64,000 nucleotides of DNA from Cellulosilyticum sp. I15G10I2 (GTDB lineage Bacteria; Bacillota; Clostridia; Lachnospirales; Cellulosilyticaceae), in the NCBI RefSeq assembly GCF_900095725.1, contig NZ_FMMP01000009.1, positions 1 to 64,000 on the forward strand. Direction: 5' to 3'. Position 1 is the first letter of the stretch. Each line of letters begins with the position of its first letter. Both the position numbers and the translations under genes were made by a program. Of the stretch, positions 1 through 7,389 are shown piece after piece. The notes below the pieces were generated by a model, which saw nothing but the letters and a program-made list of their open reading frames with translations, ran no database searches and was not told where the DNA came from.

Positions 1-223
1 GGGAATAAATAAGTGCAGAACCGTGACCTGCTGAAAGAACAAAACGGTCTCTGTTTTGCCATGTTGGGTTTTTAGGGTTGTGCTTCATATGGTCTGCCCA
101 TAATGTATAGGCCATAGGTGCAGAACCCAGTGGTAAACCTGGATGACCTGAATTGGCTTTTTGTACCGCTTCTGCTGCCAGTACACGAATCGTGTTAATC
201 GTTTTTTGTGCTATTTGACTCAC
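1..223 (-). CDS. tkt: Transketolase, N-terminal part (runs off the window)
   Basis: The first 74 residues of a thiamine diphosphate-dependent transketolase, which transfers two-carbon units in the non-oxidative pentose phosphate pathway in the cytosol. The reading frame contains the family hallmarks [33 protein letters not shown], and [16 protein letters not shown], where the His residues belong to the cofactor and substrate pocket. Translation starts at a GTG preceded by GGAGGAAATAGA. The rest of the gene lies beyond base 1. It is transcribed away from the AP2-domain gene at 389, so the 165 bp between them should hold both promoters. Confidence 0.95.
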   Translation of the reverse strand, partial: MSQIAQKTINTIRVLAAEAVQKANSGHPGLPLGSAPMAYTLWADHMKHNPKNPTWQNRDRFVLSAGHGSALIYS

Positions 224-388
224 TCTATTTCCTCCTTAGATATAGGTTTTATTTTCCAAATTACTCATACCTTTTTATTATACTGTTTTTTTTAGTAGGT
301 GTATATTATAAATTTTATTACAATATTCTCAGTGATCTAATGACTTTCTCTATCATTTATTGTATGCTACTAATAGGATGGTGATATT

Positions 389-1447
389 ATGTCATATATA
401 TACCCCTCACAAAAGAATAATATAACCCGTTATAAAGTATATTTTGTTTATCGATCTAAAAAAATTTATTTGGGCCTCTATAGCTCAAAAGAAGTTGCCG
501 AAAATGCTTTATTAGAAGCAAATCAAATTATGGAACAGCCTATACCGCTTACACAATATACATTCACTTCAATTGATTATAAAAAATTTATCTCTTTATG
601 CAACTTCAGAGATCATCATGTTTATATTAAAAATCCAGTTTATATTTACGATACCTATTTTTGCTATCATTTGTCACAGGATATTATACTGACTTTTGAT
701 ATGAAGGATTTATTCTTTTTTTCAACTTATAAAATTTCTAAACGGGGCAGATATTTCTATACCCAAGACAGCATTACCCAACAAAGCATCTTATCTAGGT
801 TTGGCATCCCTCCCCACAGTGTTAACGGTGTAGATTATCGTTTTAAAAATGGATGTGACTATGATTTTAGAAGAGAAAATCTAGAAATCATTAATAGTTA
901 TAAAGGTGTTACCCGAAGAGAGAAAAACAATCAATTAATCTATATAGCTAAAATCTTTGTACATCATAATATAATTATTGGGCACTATACTTCTCAACTA
1001 GAAGCTGCAATCGCTTATAACAAAGCCATTGATATTCTTTTAGAAAATGGTATACAACGAGACTATGTCAAAAATACTATTCCCTATCTCACATTAACTG
1101 AGTACACTCAAATTTATGATAATATAGATATCTCGCCTTGTCTTAAAACACCTTCAAAACAAAAACGTATTGTTTCTTTAAAACAATATCGTGGTATTTG
1201 TAAAGATAAAAGTGGTTTTAGAGCTGTGATCGGTTATAAGGGCAAACAAGTCTATCTAGGTATTTATCCTACAGAAAAAAGAGCTGCTCAAGCTTATAAT
1301 TTAGCTTCTTTTTATCTTTATGGCAATAGTGGATATATTAACGACATACAGCCTCTTATTTATGATCACGATAGTGAAAAGATTGCCAGCAAGCTTGCTA
1401 AACACCACATCAAAAAAATTAATACAAAAGCTCCTATGTATCCTTAA
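389..1447 (+). CDS. Protein with three AP2-like domains and a decayed HNH-type core
   Basis: A 352-residue protein. Three AP2/ERF-like DNA-binding units are visible by the pattern (K)xYxVxxxxxxKxxxLGxYxSxxxAxxAxxxA: residues about 10-46, 171-217 (YTSQLEAAIAYNKAIDIL) and 266-312 (YRGICKDKSGFRAVIGYKGK, LGIYPTEKRAAQAYN). Between the first two, residues 98-170 resemble the HNH homing-endonuclease module usually linked to bacterial AP2 domains (DMKDL..., then GVDYRFKNGCDYDFRRENLE). The usual DH and DN pairs of that motif read DY and YDF here, so nuclease activity is probably lost. The likely role is sequence-specific DNA binding. The start is an ATG 7 bases after GGATGG. It stands alone between divergent tkt and convergent purK-like genes. 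Confidence 0.7.
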   Translation: MSYIYPSQKNNITRYKVYFVYRSKKIYLGLYSSKEVAENALLEANQIMEQPIPLTQYTFTSIDYKKFISLCNFRDHHVYIKNPVYIYDTYFCYHLSQDIILTFDMKDLFFFSTYKISKRGRYFYTQDSITQQSILSRFGIPPHSVNGVDYRFKNGCDYDFRRENLEIINSYKGVTRREKNNQLIYIAKIFVHHNIIIGHYTSQLEAAIAYNKAIDILLENGIQRDYVKNTIPYLTLTEYTQIYDNIDISPCLKTPSKQKRIVSLKQYRGICKDKSGFRAVIGYKGKQVYLGIYPTEKRAAQAYNLASFYLYGNSGYINDIQPLIYDHDSEKIASKLAKHHIKKINTKAPMYP

Positions 1448-1472
1448 TTCAAAGGAAACATAAGAGCTTTTT
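1426..1472. terminator. Bidirectional intrinsic terminator
   Basis: AAAAGCTCCTATG (1426-1438) pairs with CATAAGAGCTTTT (1459-1471), 12 of 13 positions. It has T-rich tracts on both sides, lies at the convergent ends of the AP2-like gene and the PurK-like gene, and overlaps the last codons of the former. Confidence 0.75.
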
Positions 1473-1475
1473 GCT

Positions 1476-2486
1476 TTATTCATTTGGAGTAACATATAGT
1501 CTTGTTATCCCAACATTATAAATATGATAAGGCGTATTTATAGATTTTGTAGAATGGTCTTGTTTTATAATACCATGTACATTATTTATAAGCGTCGGAC
1601 CTATCACTTTCATATTTAACAGCATATGAATATACTGCTCATAGATAGACATATCATACGCTTCTAATGTCAGAATGCCTGATATAGAAATTTCTGGAGT
1701 AATTTCTATAAATTCTACGCCTTTATTAGGCTTTAAACCATACTTAATCGTATAGATGCCTTGTCCTGCTATTTCTTTTAATAATTTTTTATTATAACGC
1801 CCTATTTTTTGCAGCATCGTTTTGGAAAGGTCATTTGCGATCTGAATAGTGCATAAAGTATCTCCTTCGAATTTTTCTTCTAATGGATCATACAAGGTTA
1901 TTTTACCATCACTATCAACGATAGCCAGACAGGCAATAATACTCGTATAATGCGTAATAGGCTGAAGCAGAAAGCTGTCTGCTTTTTCCTCTTCAAGAAT
2001 AAAATCAGCGGCATCCTCTGCACTGGTAATATCCATACTCTCTATCCGATCTGCATACTGTTTAATAAATCTAAAAGGAAATGTCAGATTCTCAATTTTA
2101 TCAAAAGTATCTGCTTTATTATCTTGATAATAAGTTGTGATAGTAGGGATTTGTAATTCCTCCAAAAGATCTAATAACTCTTTCTTATCACTTAATCTAT
2201 TCATGACCTGCCTGCTTGGATAAGTTGATGCATGAAGCTTAGTGTTTAATACATAAGGTAAACTTGTATTAAATACCACTACATCTGATCTTAGGCTTAA
2301 TTTCTGTATGCTTTCATTGGTAATAGTCGCTATGATATGTTCAGTAACAACTTGAGCACCTACACAATCAATTTGAGGATCTAATAAAGTTGTGTGAATC
2401 CCTTTTTTAGAAGCCTCTAAAGCCAGCATTAACGCTGCGCTGCCTCCGCCTACTATTCCTATTTGGTTTATACCATTAAAATTCAT
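1476..2486 (-). CDS. Divergent PurK-like ATP-grasp protein
   Basis: A 336-residue protein whose N-terminus (IGIVGGGSAALMLALEASKK, then LLDPQIDCVGAQVV and EHI) matches the PurK fold, N5-carboxyaminoimidazole ribonucleotide synthase, which carboxylates AIR with ATP and bicarbonate in purine synthesis. The start follows AGGAGACGAAAGA. The catalytic half is unusual: the GYDGKGQ loop is absent and the Mg/phosphate segment, normally NEIAPRPHNSGH, reads IEITPEISISGILT. No other purine genes are near. It is therefore either a paralogue with changed substrate or an inactive one; calling it purK outright is not justified. The fold assignment is fairly safe, the reaction is not. Confidence 0.65.
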   Translation of the reverse strand: MNFNGINQIGIVGGGSAALMLALEASKKGIHTTLLDPQIDCVGAQVVTEHIIATITNESIQKLSLRSDVVVFNTSLPYVLNTKLHASTYPSRQVMNRLSDKKELLDLLEELQIPTITTYYQDNKADTFDKIENLTFPFRFIKQYADRIESMDITSAEDAADFILEEEKADSFLLQPITHYTSIIACLAIVDSDGKITLYDPLEEKFEGDTLCTIQIANDLSKTMLQKIGRYNKKLLKEIAGQGIYTIKYGLKPNKGVEFIEITPEISISGILTLEAYDMSIYEQYIHMLLNMKVIGPTLINNVHGIIKQDHSTKSINTPYHIYNVGITRLYVTPNE

Positions 2487-2631
2487 TCTTTCGTCTCCTC
2501 TTATATAAATATAGCTTTCACATCTTTAAATTTTAGCTATCTACAATAATATGTGATATGAAATCATTCTAATAAACAACGTTATAGTGATAAATAACTC
2601 AAGTCTATATGTTGTTTCTCTATAACTCTTT

Positions 2632-3336
2632 TTATCGCAATAAATATTCAATCACTTCTATTGTCTTTGATAGATCTTTTACCGTACCTGTTATGCCTAT
2701 TACAAGTTCCTCTGTCAGTTCTAAAGAAGGAATGCCCGGCAATGCATTAACTTCTATACCGTATATATGCCCCTCATTTTTTAAAGCCTCTATTTTCTCT
2801 CGATAGTCATCATCTGTAGTGCTGACTTCAATATGTTCAGATGTAATGAGGCTGTCTTTTTTATCCTCTAATAATGGTTTGAGTTCTTCAATTGTATCTA
2901 GAGGCAAAAACATGTCTACCGCCCCTTGGTTTAAATAATTCATATGGGTGTTCTTAGAAACAATAAGAATATCCAACTCTCCTGTTCTAACAAGCAGCGG
3001 TATTTTTTGCATCATTACCATTTCAAGCTGTCCCACACTTTCAAAATTGACTGAGGATATACTAAGGTTTGTATCCCACTCACTTTCAAATCGTTCAATA
3101 TCCTGTTGCTGCGTCTCATCACTTATGACTTTTCCTGCTATTACTACATGTACAGCAAACTCCTTTTGGGGCCTAAACATAGTAAGTACTAAACTGCCTA
3201 GTATAATTATTCCAATAATAACAGATGCAATATACCATCTATAGTATTCCCATATATGCTGTGTTTTTTTCTTAAAAGATAATTCTTTAAATGGTGTGCC
3301 GTATTTCTCCATCCTGTCTGTCCTTTCTAATTTCAT
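2632..3336 (-). CDS. Single-helix membrane protein with extracellular domain, function unknown
   Basis: A 234-residue protein. A short charged cytosolic stretch (MEKYGTPFKELSFKKKTQHI) precedes one transmembrane helix (WYIASVIIGIIILGSLVLTM). The rest is predicted outside the membrane and contains DILIVSKNTHMNYLNQGAV, faintly like the substrate lobe of extracellular solute-binding proteins. The open frame reaches 3390, but the ATG at 3336 has AAAGGG at good spacing, and TTGATG/TATAAT-like promoter elements fall in the upstream extension; the ATG at 3312 is another candidate. Divergent from the rhomboid-like gene. No function is assigned. Confidence 0.6.
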   Translation of the reverse strand: MKLERTDRMEKYGTPFKELSFKKKTQHIWEYYRWYIASVIIGIIILGSLVLTMFRPQKEFAVHVVIAGKVISDETQQQDIERFESEWDTNLSISSVNFESVGQLEMVMMQKIPLLVRTGELDILIVSKNTHMNYLNQGAVDMFLPLDTIEELKPLLEDKKDSLITSEHIEVSTTDDDYREKIEALKNEGHIYGIEVNALPGIPSLELTEELVIGITGTVKDLSKTIEVIEYLLR

Positions 3337-3425
3337 GATAATACCCTTTGACTCTACTATAGAGTATGCTATAATCCTATTATACATCAAAAATATGATA
3401 TTTGTGTGATTTTTAAGGAGGCTCT

Positions 3426-4226
3426 ATGAACTTTTTAGACAAACTGCAGCGAAAATATGGAAAATACGCGATTAATAATCTCATGCTATATATATTATGC
3501 GGCAATGCTTTTGTTTTTTTATTTTATTATTTAACAGGCGGTAGAATCCTTTACTTCTTAGTATTTGATTTTAGTGCCATCTTACGCGGAGAGATCTGGC
3601 GTCTTGTTAGCTTTTTATTTATTCCTAATACATTTGATATGTTATGGTTTATCTTTTCAGCATTTCTGTATTACTCCATTGGTATGCAGCTCGAAAACAC
3701 CTGGGGTACTTTTAAGTTTAATATTTATTATTTTACCGGTGCTATTTTGACCATGCTTGCATCTGCTTTATTTAACAGTTACGGAACAACTTTGTATATT
3801 AATTTATCTTTGTTTTTAGCTTATGCAACGCTATTTCCTAATGTACAGTTTAGAATCTACTTTCTCATTCCGGTAAAAGTTAAATATTTGGCCTATTTAA
3901 ATGTTGCATTCCTACTTTATCAGTTCTTTTTAGGAAGCTTAGGTACTAAATCACTTATTATTATTTCATTACTAAATTACTTATTGTTCTTCGGTATACC
4001 TCTTTTAAAGGGACGCCGAACCCATACACAACGTCACTTTACTAAACAAAAACGTGAGCTTCAAAAAGGCTCTAGCGCGCCCATACGCGTCGCCTTTCAT
4101 AAATGTCACGTATGCGGCAAGACAGAAGTTACTAACCCGGATATGGAGTTTCGTTACTGCTCTAAATGTAATGGTAATTTTGAATACTGCATGGATCATA
4201 TTAAAGATCATGAACACGTTAACTAA
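3426..4226 (+). CDS. Rhomboid-like membrane protein with C-terminal zinc ribbon, probably not a protease
   Basis: A 266-residue protein. About six hydrophobic segments occupy residues 15-195; the stretch GEIWRLVSFLFIPNTFD plus LENTWGTFKFNIYYFTGA has the layout of the rhomboid superfamily. The GxSG serine and the catalytic histidine are not visible: the region that should hold the serine reads YINLSLFLAYATLFPNVQF. It is therefore best viewed as a rhomboid pseudoprotease. After a basic linker, CHVCGK and YCSKC with a following Cys/His cluster form a cytosolic zinc ribbon. The start follows AAGGAGGCTCT. Family is inferred from layout; a substrate-escort or scaffold role is speculation. Confidence 0.65.
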   Translation: MNFLDKLQRKYGKYAINNLMLYILCGNAFVFLFYYLTGGRILYFLVFDFSAILRGEIWRLVSFLFIPNTFDMLWFIFSAFLYYSIGMQLENTWGTFKFNIYYFTGAILTMLASALFNSYGTTLYINLSLFLAYATLFPNVQFRIYFLIPVKVKYLAYLNVAFLLYQFFLGSLGTKSLIIISLLNYLLFFGIPLLKGRRTHTQRHFTKQKRELQKGSSAPIRVAFHKCHVCGKTEVTNPDMEFRYCSKCNGNFEYCMDHIKDHEHVN

Positions 4227-4227
4227 T

Positions 4228-4260
4228 AAAGGCGTATCTCAGCGATGAGGTACGCCTTTT
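4228..4260 (+). terminator. Intrinsic terminator of the rhomboid-like gene
   Basis: AAAGGCGTA and TACGCCTTTT pair around an inner CTC/GAG stem, beginning one base after the stop codon and ending in a T-run. Confidence 0.85.
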
Positions 4261-4288
4261 CCCTTTGATTTCCCTTTGATTTCCCTTT
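4261..4288. repeat. Short tandem repeat, 11-bp period
   Basis: CCCTTTGATTT occurs twice, followed by a partial third copy (CCCTTTAC), directly after the terminator. Probably a slippage product with no function. Confidence 0.5.
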
Positions 4289-4326
4289 ACTTGCTCTATT
4301 TCTGAATTTCAAAGGAGTTAGCTATC

Positions 4327-4626
4327 TCAACTTTCATCATAAATTTTATACTTTATCATAAACAATATCAAAGTTATGACTAAAAAACATAGTGTTACTA
4401 TTTCTACAATATACTCAGCTGCTATCTTAGTTGTAATAAAAATTGCGGTTGGCCCATCCGCCCCCCCTATAATACCGATCGCTGTAGCATCTGATGAAGC
4501 ATTGTTTAAGAAGAAAGAAAATAACATGGGCAATATCCTCTTCCAAAACAACACATATGCGCTTAATACTATAGTTATCCAGCCGCTTATGTAGACTGCT
4601 GCTTGCAGTATCTTTTCCTTTTTCAT
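4327..4626 (-). CDS. Small two-helix protein with the decarboxylase beta-subunit signature
   Basis: A 99-residue protein with hydrophobic helices at about 8-30 and 72-92. Between them lies SDATAIGIIGGADGPTAIFI (residues 45-64), the most conserved loop of the beta subunit of sodium-pumping decarboxylases (OadB/GcdB/MmdB), in which the Asp is central to sodium handling. Complete beta subunits are 370-430 residues, and no alpha, gamma or biotin carrier gene is nearby. The start is the ATG at 4626, preceded by GAGAGGGG; the frame extends to 4644, but that would place the ribosome binding site inside the gene. It may be a self-standing family rather than a fragment, since the helices flank the motif neatly and the frame is intact. 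Confidence 0.65.
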   Translation of the reverse strand: MKKEKILQAAVYISGWITIVLSAYVLFWKRILPMLFSFFLNNASSDATAIGIIGGADGPTAIFITTKIAAEYIVEIVTLCFLVITLILFMIKYKIYDES

Positions 4627-4704
4627 AAATTTTTCCCCTCTCATTAACTCTATAATTGATTACATCTCCATAAACTTATTAACATATCCTATAGCATTTA
4701 AAAT

Positions 4705-5685
4705 TTACGCTATTTTATCATCACTAAAAACTTTATCTTTTCCTAATTTCTTATCTTCAGCAAACAAACTATGTATAATCATTCCACCGATCACAACAAT
4801 AACCCCAACTAATGACAACCCCGTTGGAAAAATGCCTCCGAGCAGCAAGACTTCCCCTATCAGTGCAAAAATAACTTCTCCTGCCTGTGTGGCTTCTACT
4901 GCTGCGAGCTTGTGGGAATCTTTTTTAACCAAATCAGTTGCTTTGAAGAAAAGTATAGTGGCTATGACTCCTGAGCTTATCGCAACTACTAATGATTGTG
5001 TAAGCTGCGACCCACTTGGAGGTCCTGCATGTATGAGACCCATAATAGAAAGCACTATCCAAAAAGGCATACTGGCTATCGTCATCCCCAAAACTCTTTG
5101 ATAAGTATCTATTTCATCTTTGCAAATGCTCATCATCTTTCTATTCCCTAAAGGATAACTAAAAGCCGCAACTAAAACTGGCACTATCCCAAGCAGCATA
5201 TCCTTCCCATTGATAAAAGAAGCATGACCAAACTGCATAAGTAAAATACCTATTAAAATAATAAGTGAAATCAATAAACCCCTCACTGGTATTTTATTTC
5301 TTACTTTCTGTACACGGCCATTACTATTAATTTCTGTATAGAAAAAAGGTACCAATAATGAGCCCGCAATGATTGTAACTTGCCATGTGCTAGCAACCAG
5401 CCACGAAGGCCCATATGCTGCTGCAAAGCATAAGGGCGCATAGAAAAGACCAAACCCAACTATACTCCACACCAGCCATTGCATGAAATAAGCCTTCATA
5501 TGAACTATTAACCCTTTTATATTACCTCTTAGTACAACAATAACGACCAAAAATGGCAACATAAAAAGAAATCTTAGTGCTGCACTCCATATCCAGCTCC
5601 CTCCGCTAAGCTGCATAGCTCTGTTTAATACAAAGGTTACAGCAAAAAATAATGATGCTATTATACCTAATAAAATCGCTTTCAT
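4705..5685 (-). CDS. DMT-superfamily efflux transporter
   Basis: A 326-residue protein with ten predicted transmembrane helices in two EamA-like halves (residues about 1-145 and 155-310). The opening FFAVTFVLNRAMQLSGGSWI and the AYGPSWLVASTWQVTIIAGS segment match the putative multidrug resistance efflux branch of the drug/metabolite transporter superfamily. The substrate cannot be read from sequence. A conserved charged loop between the halves (GNRKMMSICKDEID) is typical of this branch. The gene stands alone; the 600 bp upstream of it, up to fmnB, is occupied by the repeat elements described at 5851-6228. Confidence 0.8.
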   Translation of the reverse strand: MKAILLGIIASLFFAVTFVLNRAMQLSGGSWIWSAALRFLFMLPFLVVIVVLRGNIKGLIVHMKAYFMQWLVWSIVGFGLFYAPLCFAAAYGPSWLVASTWQVTIIAGSLLVPFFYTEINSNGRVQKVRNKIPVRGLLISLIILIGILLMQFGHASFINGKDMLLGIVPVLVAAFSYPLGNRKMMSICKDEIDTYQRVLGMTIASMPFWIVLSIMGLIHAGPPSGSQLTQSLVVAISSGVIATILFFKATDLVKKDSHKLAAVEATQAGEVIFALIGEVLLLGGIFPTGLSLVGVIVVIGGMIIHSLFAEDKKLGKDKVFSDDKIA

Positions 5686-5850
5686 AGCTCCTCCTCTATA
5701 AGTTATCCTGTTGAAATACCTTAATTTAGTTCTTACGTATATTGTTAAAATACTTTCTATATATTTTAACCACTATTGTAACGCAAATCTCAAAAATAAT
5801 AAAGTACCTTACTCCCTATTCTTTAATAGATAAATATACAGTTTATCAAG

Positions 5851-5913
5851 ACTAGCACGGCAGGCAGGGGCACCTTACAGCTCGACTCGAGTATGGCTGT
5901 AGCAGACTGCCCC
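5851..5913 (+). repeat. Variant copy of the conserved-loop element (copy A, left part)
   Basis: Begins ACTAGC, then GGCAGG, and carries CTCGACTCGAGTATGGCTGT, the first half of the loop conserved in the hairpins at 6050, 33612 and 37503. It continues as GCAGACTGCCCC, as in the copy at 37076, not as GTAGGCGGG. A local stem is possible: GGGGCA (5867-5872) with TGCCCC (5908-5913), and TACAGC (5876-5881) with GCTGTA (5896-5901). GGGGCACC (5867-5874) can also pair with GGTGCCCC at 6207-6214. Strand is given as + only because the loop is written in that orientation. Confidence 0.65.
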
Positions 5914-6049
5914 AAACTAGTACCACTTGACTTTTTCTGAAGATTATTATAAGGATTTTAAGGTTTTCAAATCCTATATCTCAACTTAATTATTTACTTA
6001 TAGATAATTCTTTCTTATCCATAAACTTATCTATAATAAAGCATAGCGA

Positions 6050-6130
6050 GGTAGGCCTGAGATGTTTTTTGACTTGACTCGGGTATGGCAGTGGGTAGGC
6101 GGGAAAGACAAAAAATATCTCAGGCCTGCC
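6050..6130 (+). repeat. Conserved-loop hairpin element (copy B)
   Basis: Left arm 6050-6071 and right arm 6109-6130 pair at all 22 positions if two G-U wobbles are allowed in a plus-strand RNA. The 37-nt loop (6072-6108) contains TTGACTCGGGTATGGCAGTG followed by GGTAGGCGGGAAAG, shared with the copies at 33612 and 37503, while the stem sequence differs. The right flank is AAGCGGCCCT, like the GCGGAC flanks of the other copies. There is no ORF inside. Copy B sits inside the interval bounded by copy A and its partner at 6207. Confidence 0.8.
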
Positions 6131-6185
6131 AAGCGGCCCTAATATCAAGACTTCAATTATAAAAATAGCTAATATACTGCTATAG

Positions 6186-6228
6186 CTAGTAGTTTTCGTA
6201 CAATCTGGTGCCCCTTACATAAGCCGCT
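6186..6228 (+). repeat. Right-hand partner of variant copy A
   Basis: GGTGCCCC (6207-6214) is the exact reverse complement of 5867-5874, and the following GCCGCT echoes the GCGG-type flank of the hairpin elements. CTAGTAGTTTTC (6186-6197) is close to the reverse complement of the CAAAAACTACTAG found after the variant copy at 37076. Together these suggest that 5851-6228 is one element interrupted by, or containing, copy B. Confidence 0.45.
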
Positions 6229-6284
6229 AAAAAAGCCACTAAAGCAAGGTATTTCCCCTTCCTTTAATGGCATGATCCAACCTC

Positions 6285-7331
6285 TTATTCCTTTATCAAA
6301 TCTTTAAAATGAGCACTATACTTAATCTCTCCATTATTTAAAATCCATAGTGCCTCCGTATCAGGTAAACTATCAATGAACTCTAATCCCTGTTCAAATG
6401 GCATATTGAACACTGCTGTAGAAAGCACATCCGCAACCCCTGAATCTGGGCAGATAATCGTAACAGCTGTTAAATATTCTGATGGAAATAGGGTATCTGT
6501 ATCAATAATATGATGATAATTTTTATCCCCAACCGTGTAGTATCTCTCATAATTACCACTTGTCACAAGAGATAAATCACTTAGATAAACAATTTTAAGA
6601 AGAGGATCTTCAGATTCTTTCTCAGGATTTTGTACCCCAACGTTCCATAGCTTCGAAGGGTCTCCTTTATTACCAATTGCACGAACATTTCCGCCAATAC
6701 TAAGAAGGCCCGCATCAAATCCATTTTTCATCGCCAATAAAGCAACCTGTTCAACAGCATAACCTTTAGCTATAGCACCAACATCCAGGCTCATCTCAGG
6801 ATCTTCCAGAAAAACTGTAGATGCCACTTCATCAATAATAACTTTATTAATATCCGTATGAACTTTCGCAGCCTCAAGTTTATCTATTGGCGGCAGTTTA
6901 GCATTCTCAAAATCCTCAACGCCTTCAGTTCGATAGTCATGCCATATTTTGAGTACAGCTCCAAAAGCAATATTCACTTTTCCATCTGTCTTTTTATATT
7001 GATCTTTCGAAAAAAGTAGTAAATCAATGATTTTTTTATCAACTTCTATAGGTTTAACACCAGCATGGTCATTTATAGTTTTAATGTTATTTTTTCCTTC
7101 ATAATCATTATAAATATCATATAATTCGTGATACTCTTTGAGACTATCATAAATAAACTTTGAATGCTTGCTGAATTCTTCTTTACTCTCCGTATAGGCC
7201 ACAATTTTGGATACGGTGTTAAACAGCACAAGAAATTCAGACTCATAACGTGTCTTTTTTGGACTTCCACAAGCTGTAAAGTTCATTGTAAGGATAACCA
7301 TAAGAATAAATGCAATTATTTTTCTAACCAT
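6285..7331 (-). CDS. fmnB: FAD:protein FMN transferase (ApbE family), lipoprotein
   Basis: A 348-residue ApbE-family enzyme that splits FAD and attaches FMN covalently to Thr or Ser of exported proteins; here the obvious client is PplA next door. A signal peptide ends in the lipobox FTAC (Cys21), placing it on the outer face of the membrane. Family motifs in order: SLDVGAIAKGYAVEQ, LLSIGGNVRAIG, LVTSGNYERYY, HHIIDTDT and ADVLSTAVF. The ATG at 7331 is preferred because GAGG lies 8 bases upstream; the longer GTG start at 7340 would consume that ribosome binding site. Last gene of the electron-transfer operon, 58 bp after pplA. Confidence 0.93.
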   Translation of the reverse strand: MVRKIIAFILMVILTMNFTACGSPKKTRYESEFLVLFNTVSKIVAYTESKEEFSKHSKFIYDSLKEYHELYDIYNDYEGKNNIKTINDHAGVKPIEVDKKIIDLLLFSKDQYKKTDGKVNIAFGAVLKIWHDYRTEGVEDFENAKLPPIDKLEAAKVHTDINKVIIDEVASTVFLEDPEMSLDVGAIAKGYAVEQVALLAMKNGFDAGLLSIGGNVRAIGNKGDPSKLWNVGVQNPEKESEDPLLKIVYLSDLSLVTSGNYERYYTVGDKNYHHIIDTDTLFPSEYLTAVTIICPDSGVADVLSTAVFNMPFEQGLEFIDSLPDTEALWILNNGEIKYSAHFKDLIKE

Positions 7332-7351
7332 ACTTTTCACCTCAAAAATTT

Positions 7352-7374
7352 AAGAGGCAGCAACGCTGCCTCTT
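7352..7374 (-). terminator. Hairpin between pplA and fmnB
   Basis: AAGAGGCAGC (7352-7361) and GCTGCCTCTT (7365-7374) form a 10-bp stem with a 3-nt loop, followed on the minus strand by AAATTTTTG. It may be a weak terminator or an RNA-processing or stability element that lets the abundant lipoprotein be made in excess of the enzyme. The T-run is short, so readthrough into fmnB is expected. Confidence 0.6.
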
Positions 7375-7389
7375 ATAATGTTTTAATTA

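Noticed and set aside
4261-4288. Tandem 11-bp repeat as CRISPR or origin iteron
   Set aside because: Only two full copies without spacers, and no cas or replication genes nearby.
5686-6284. Possible tRNA or small RNA gene in the gap before fmnB
   Set aside because: No cloverleaf, anticodon arm or CCA-like end; the structure present is the hairpin repeat described in the findings.
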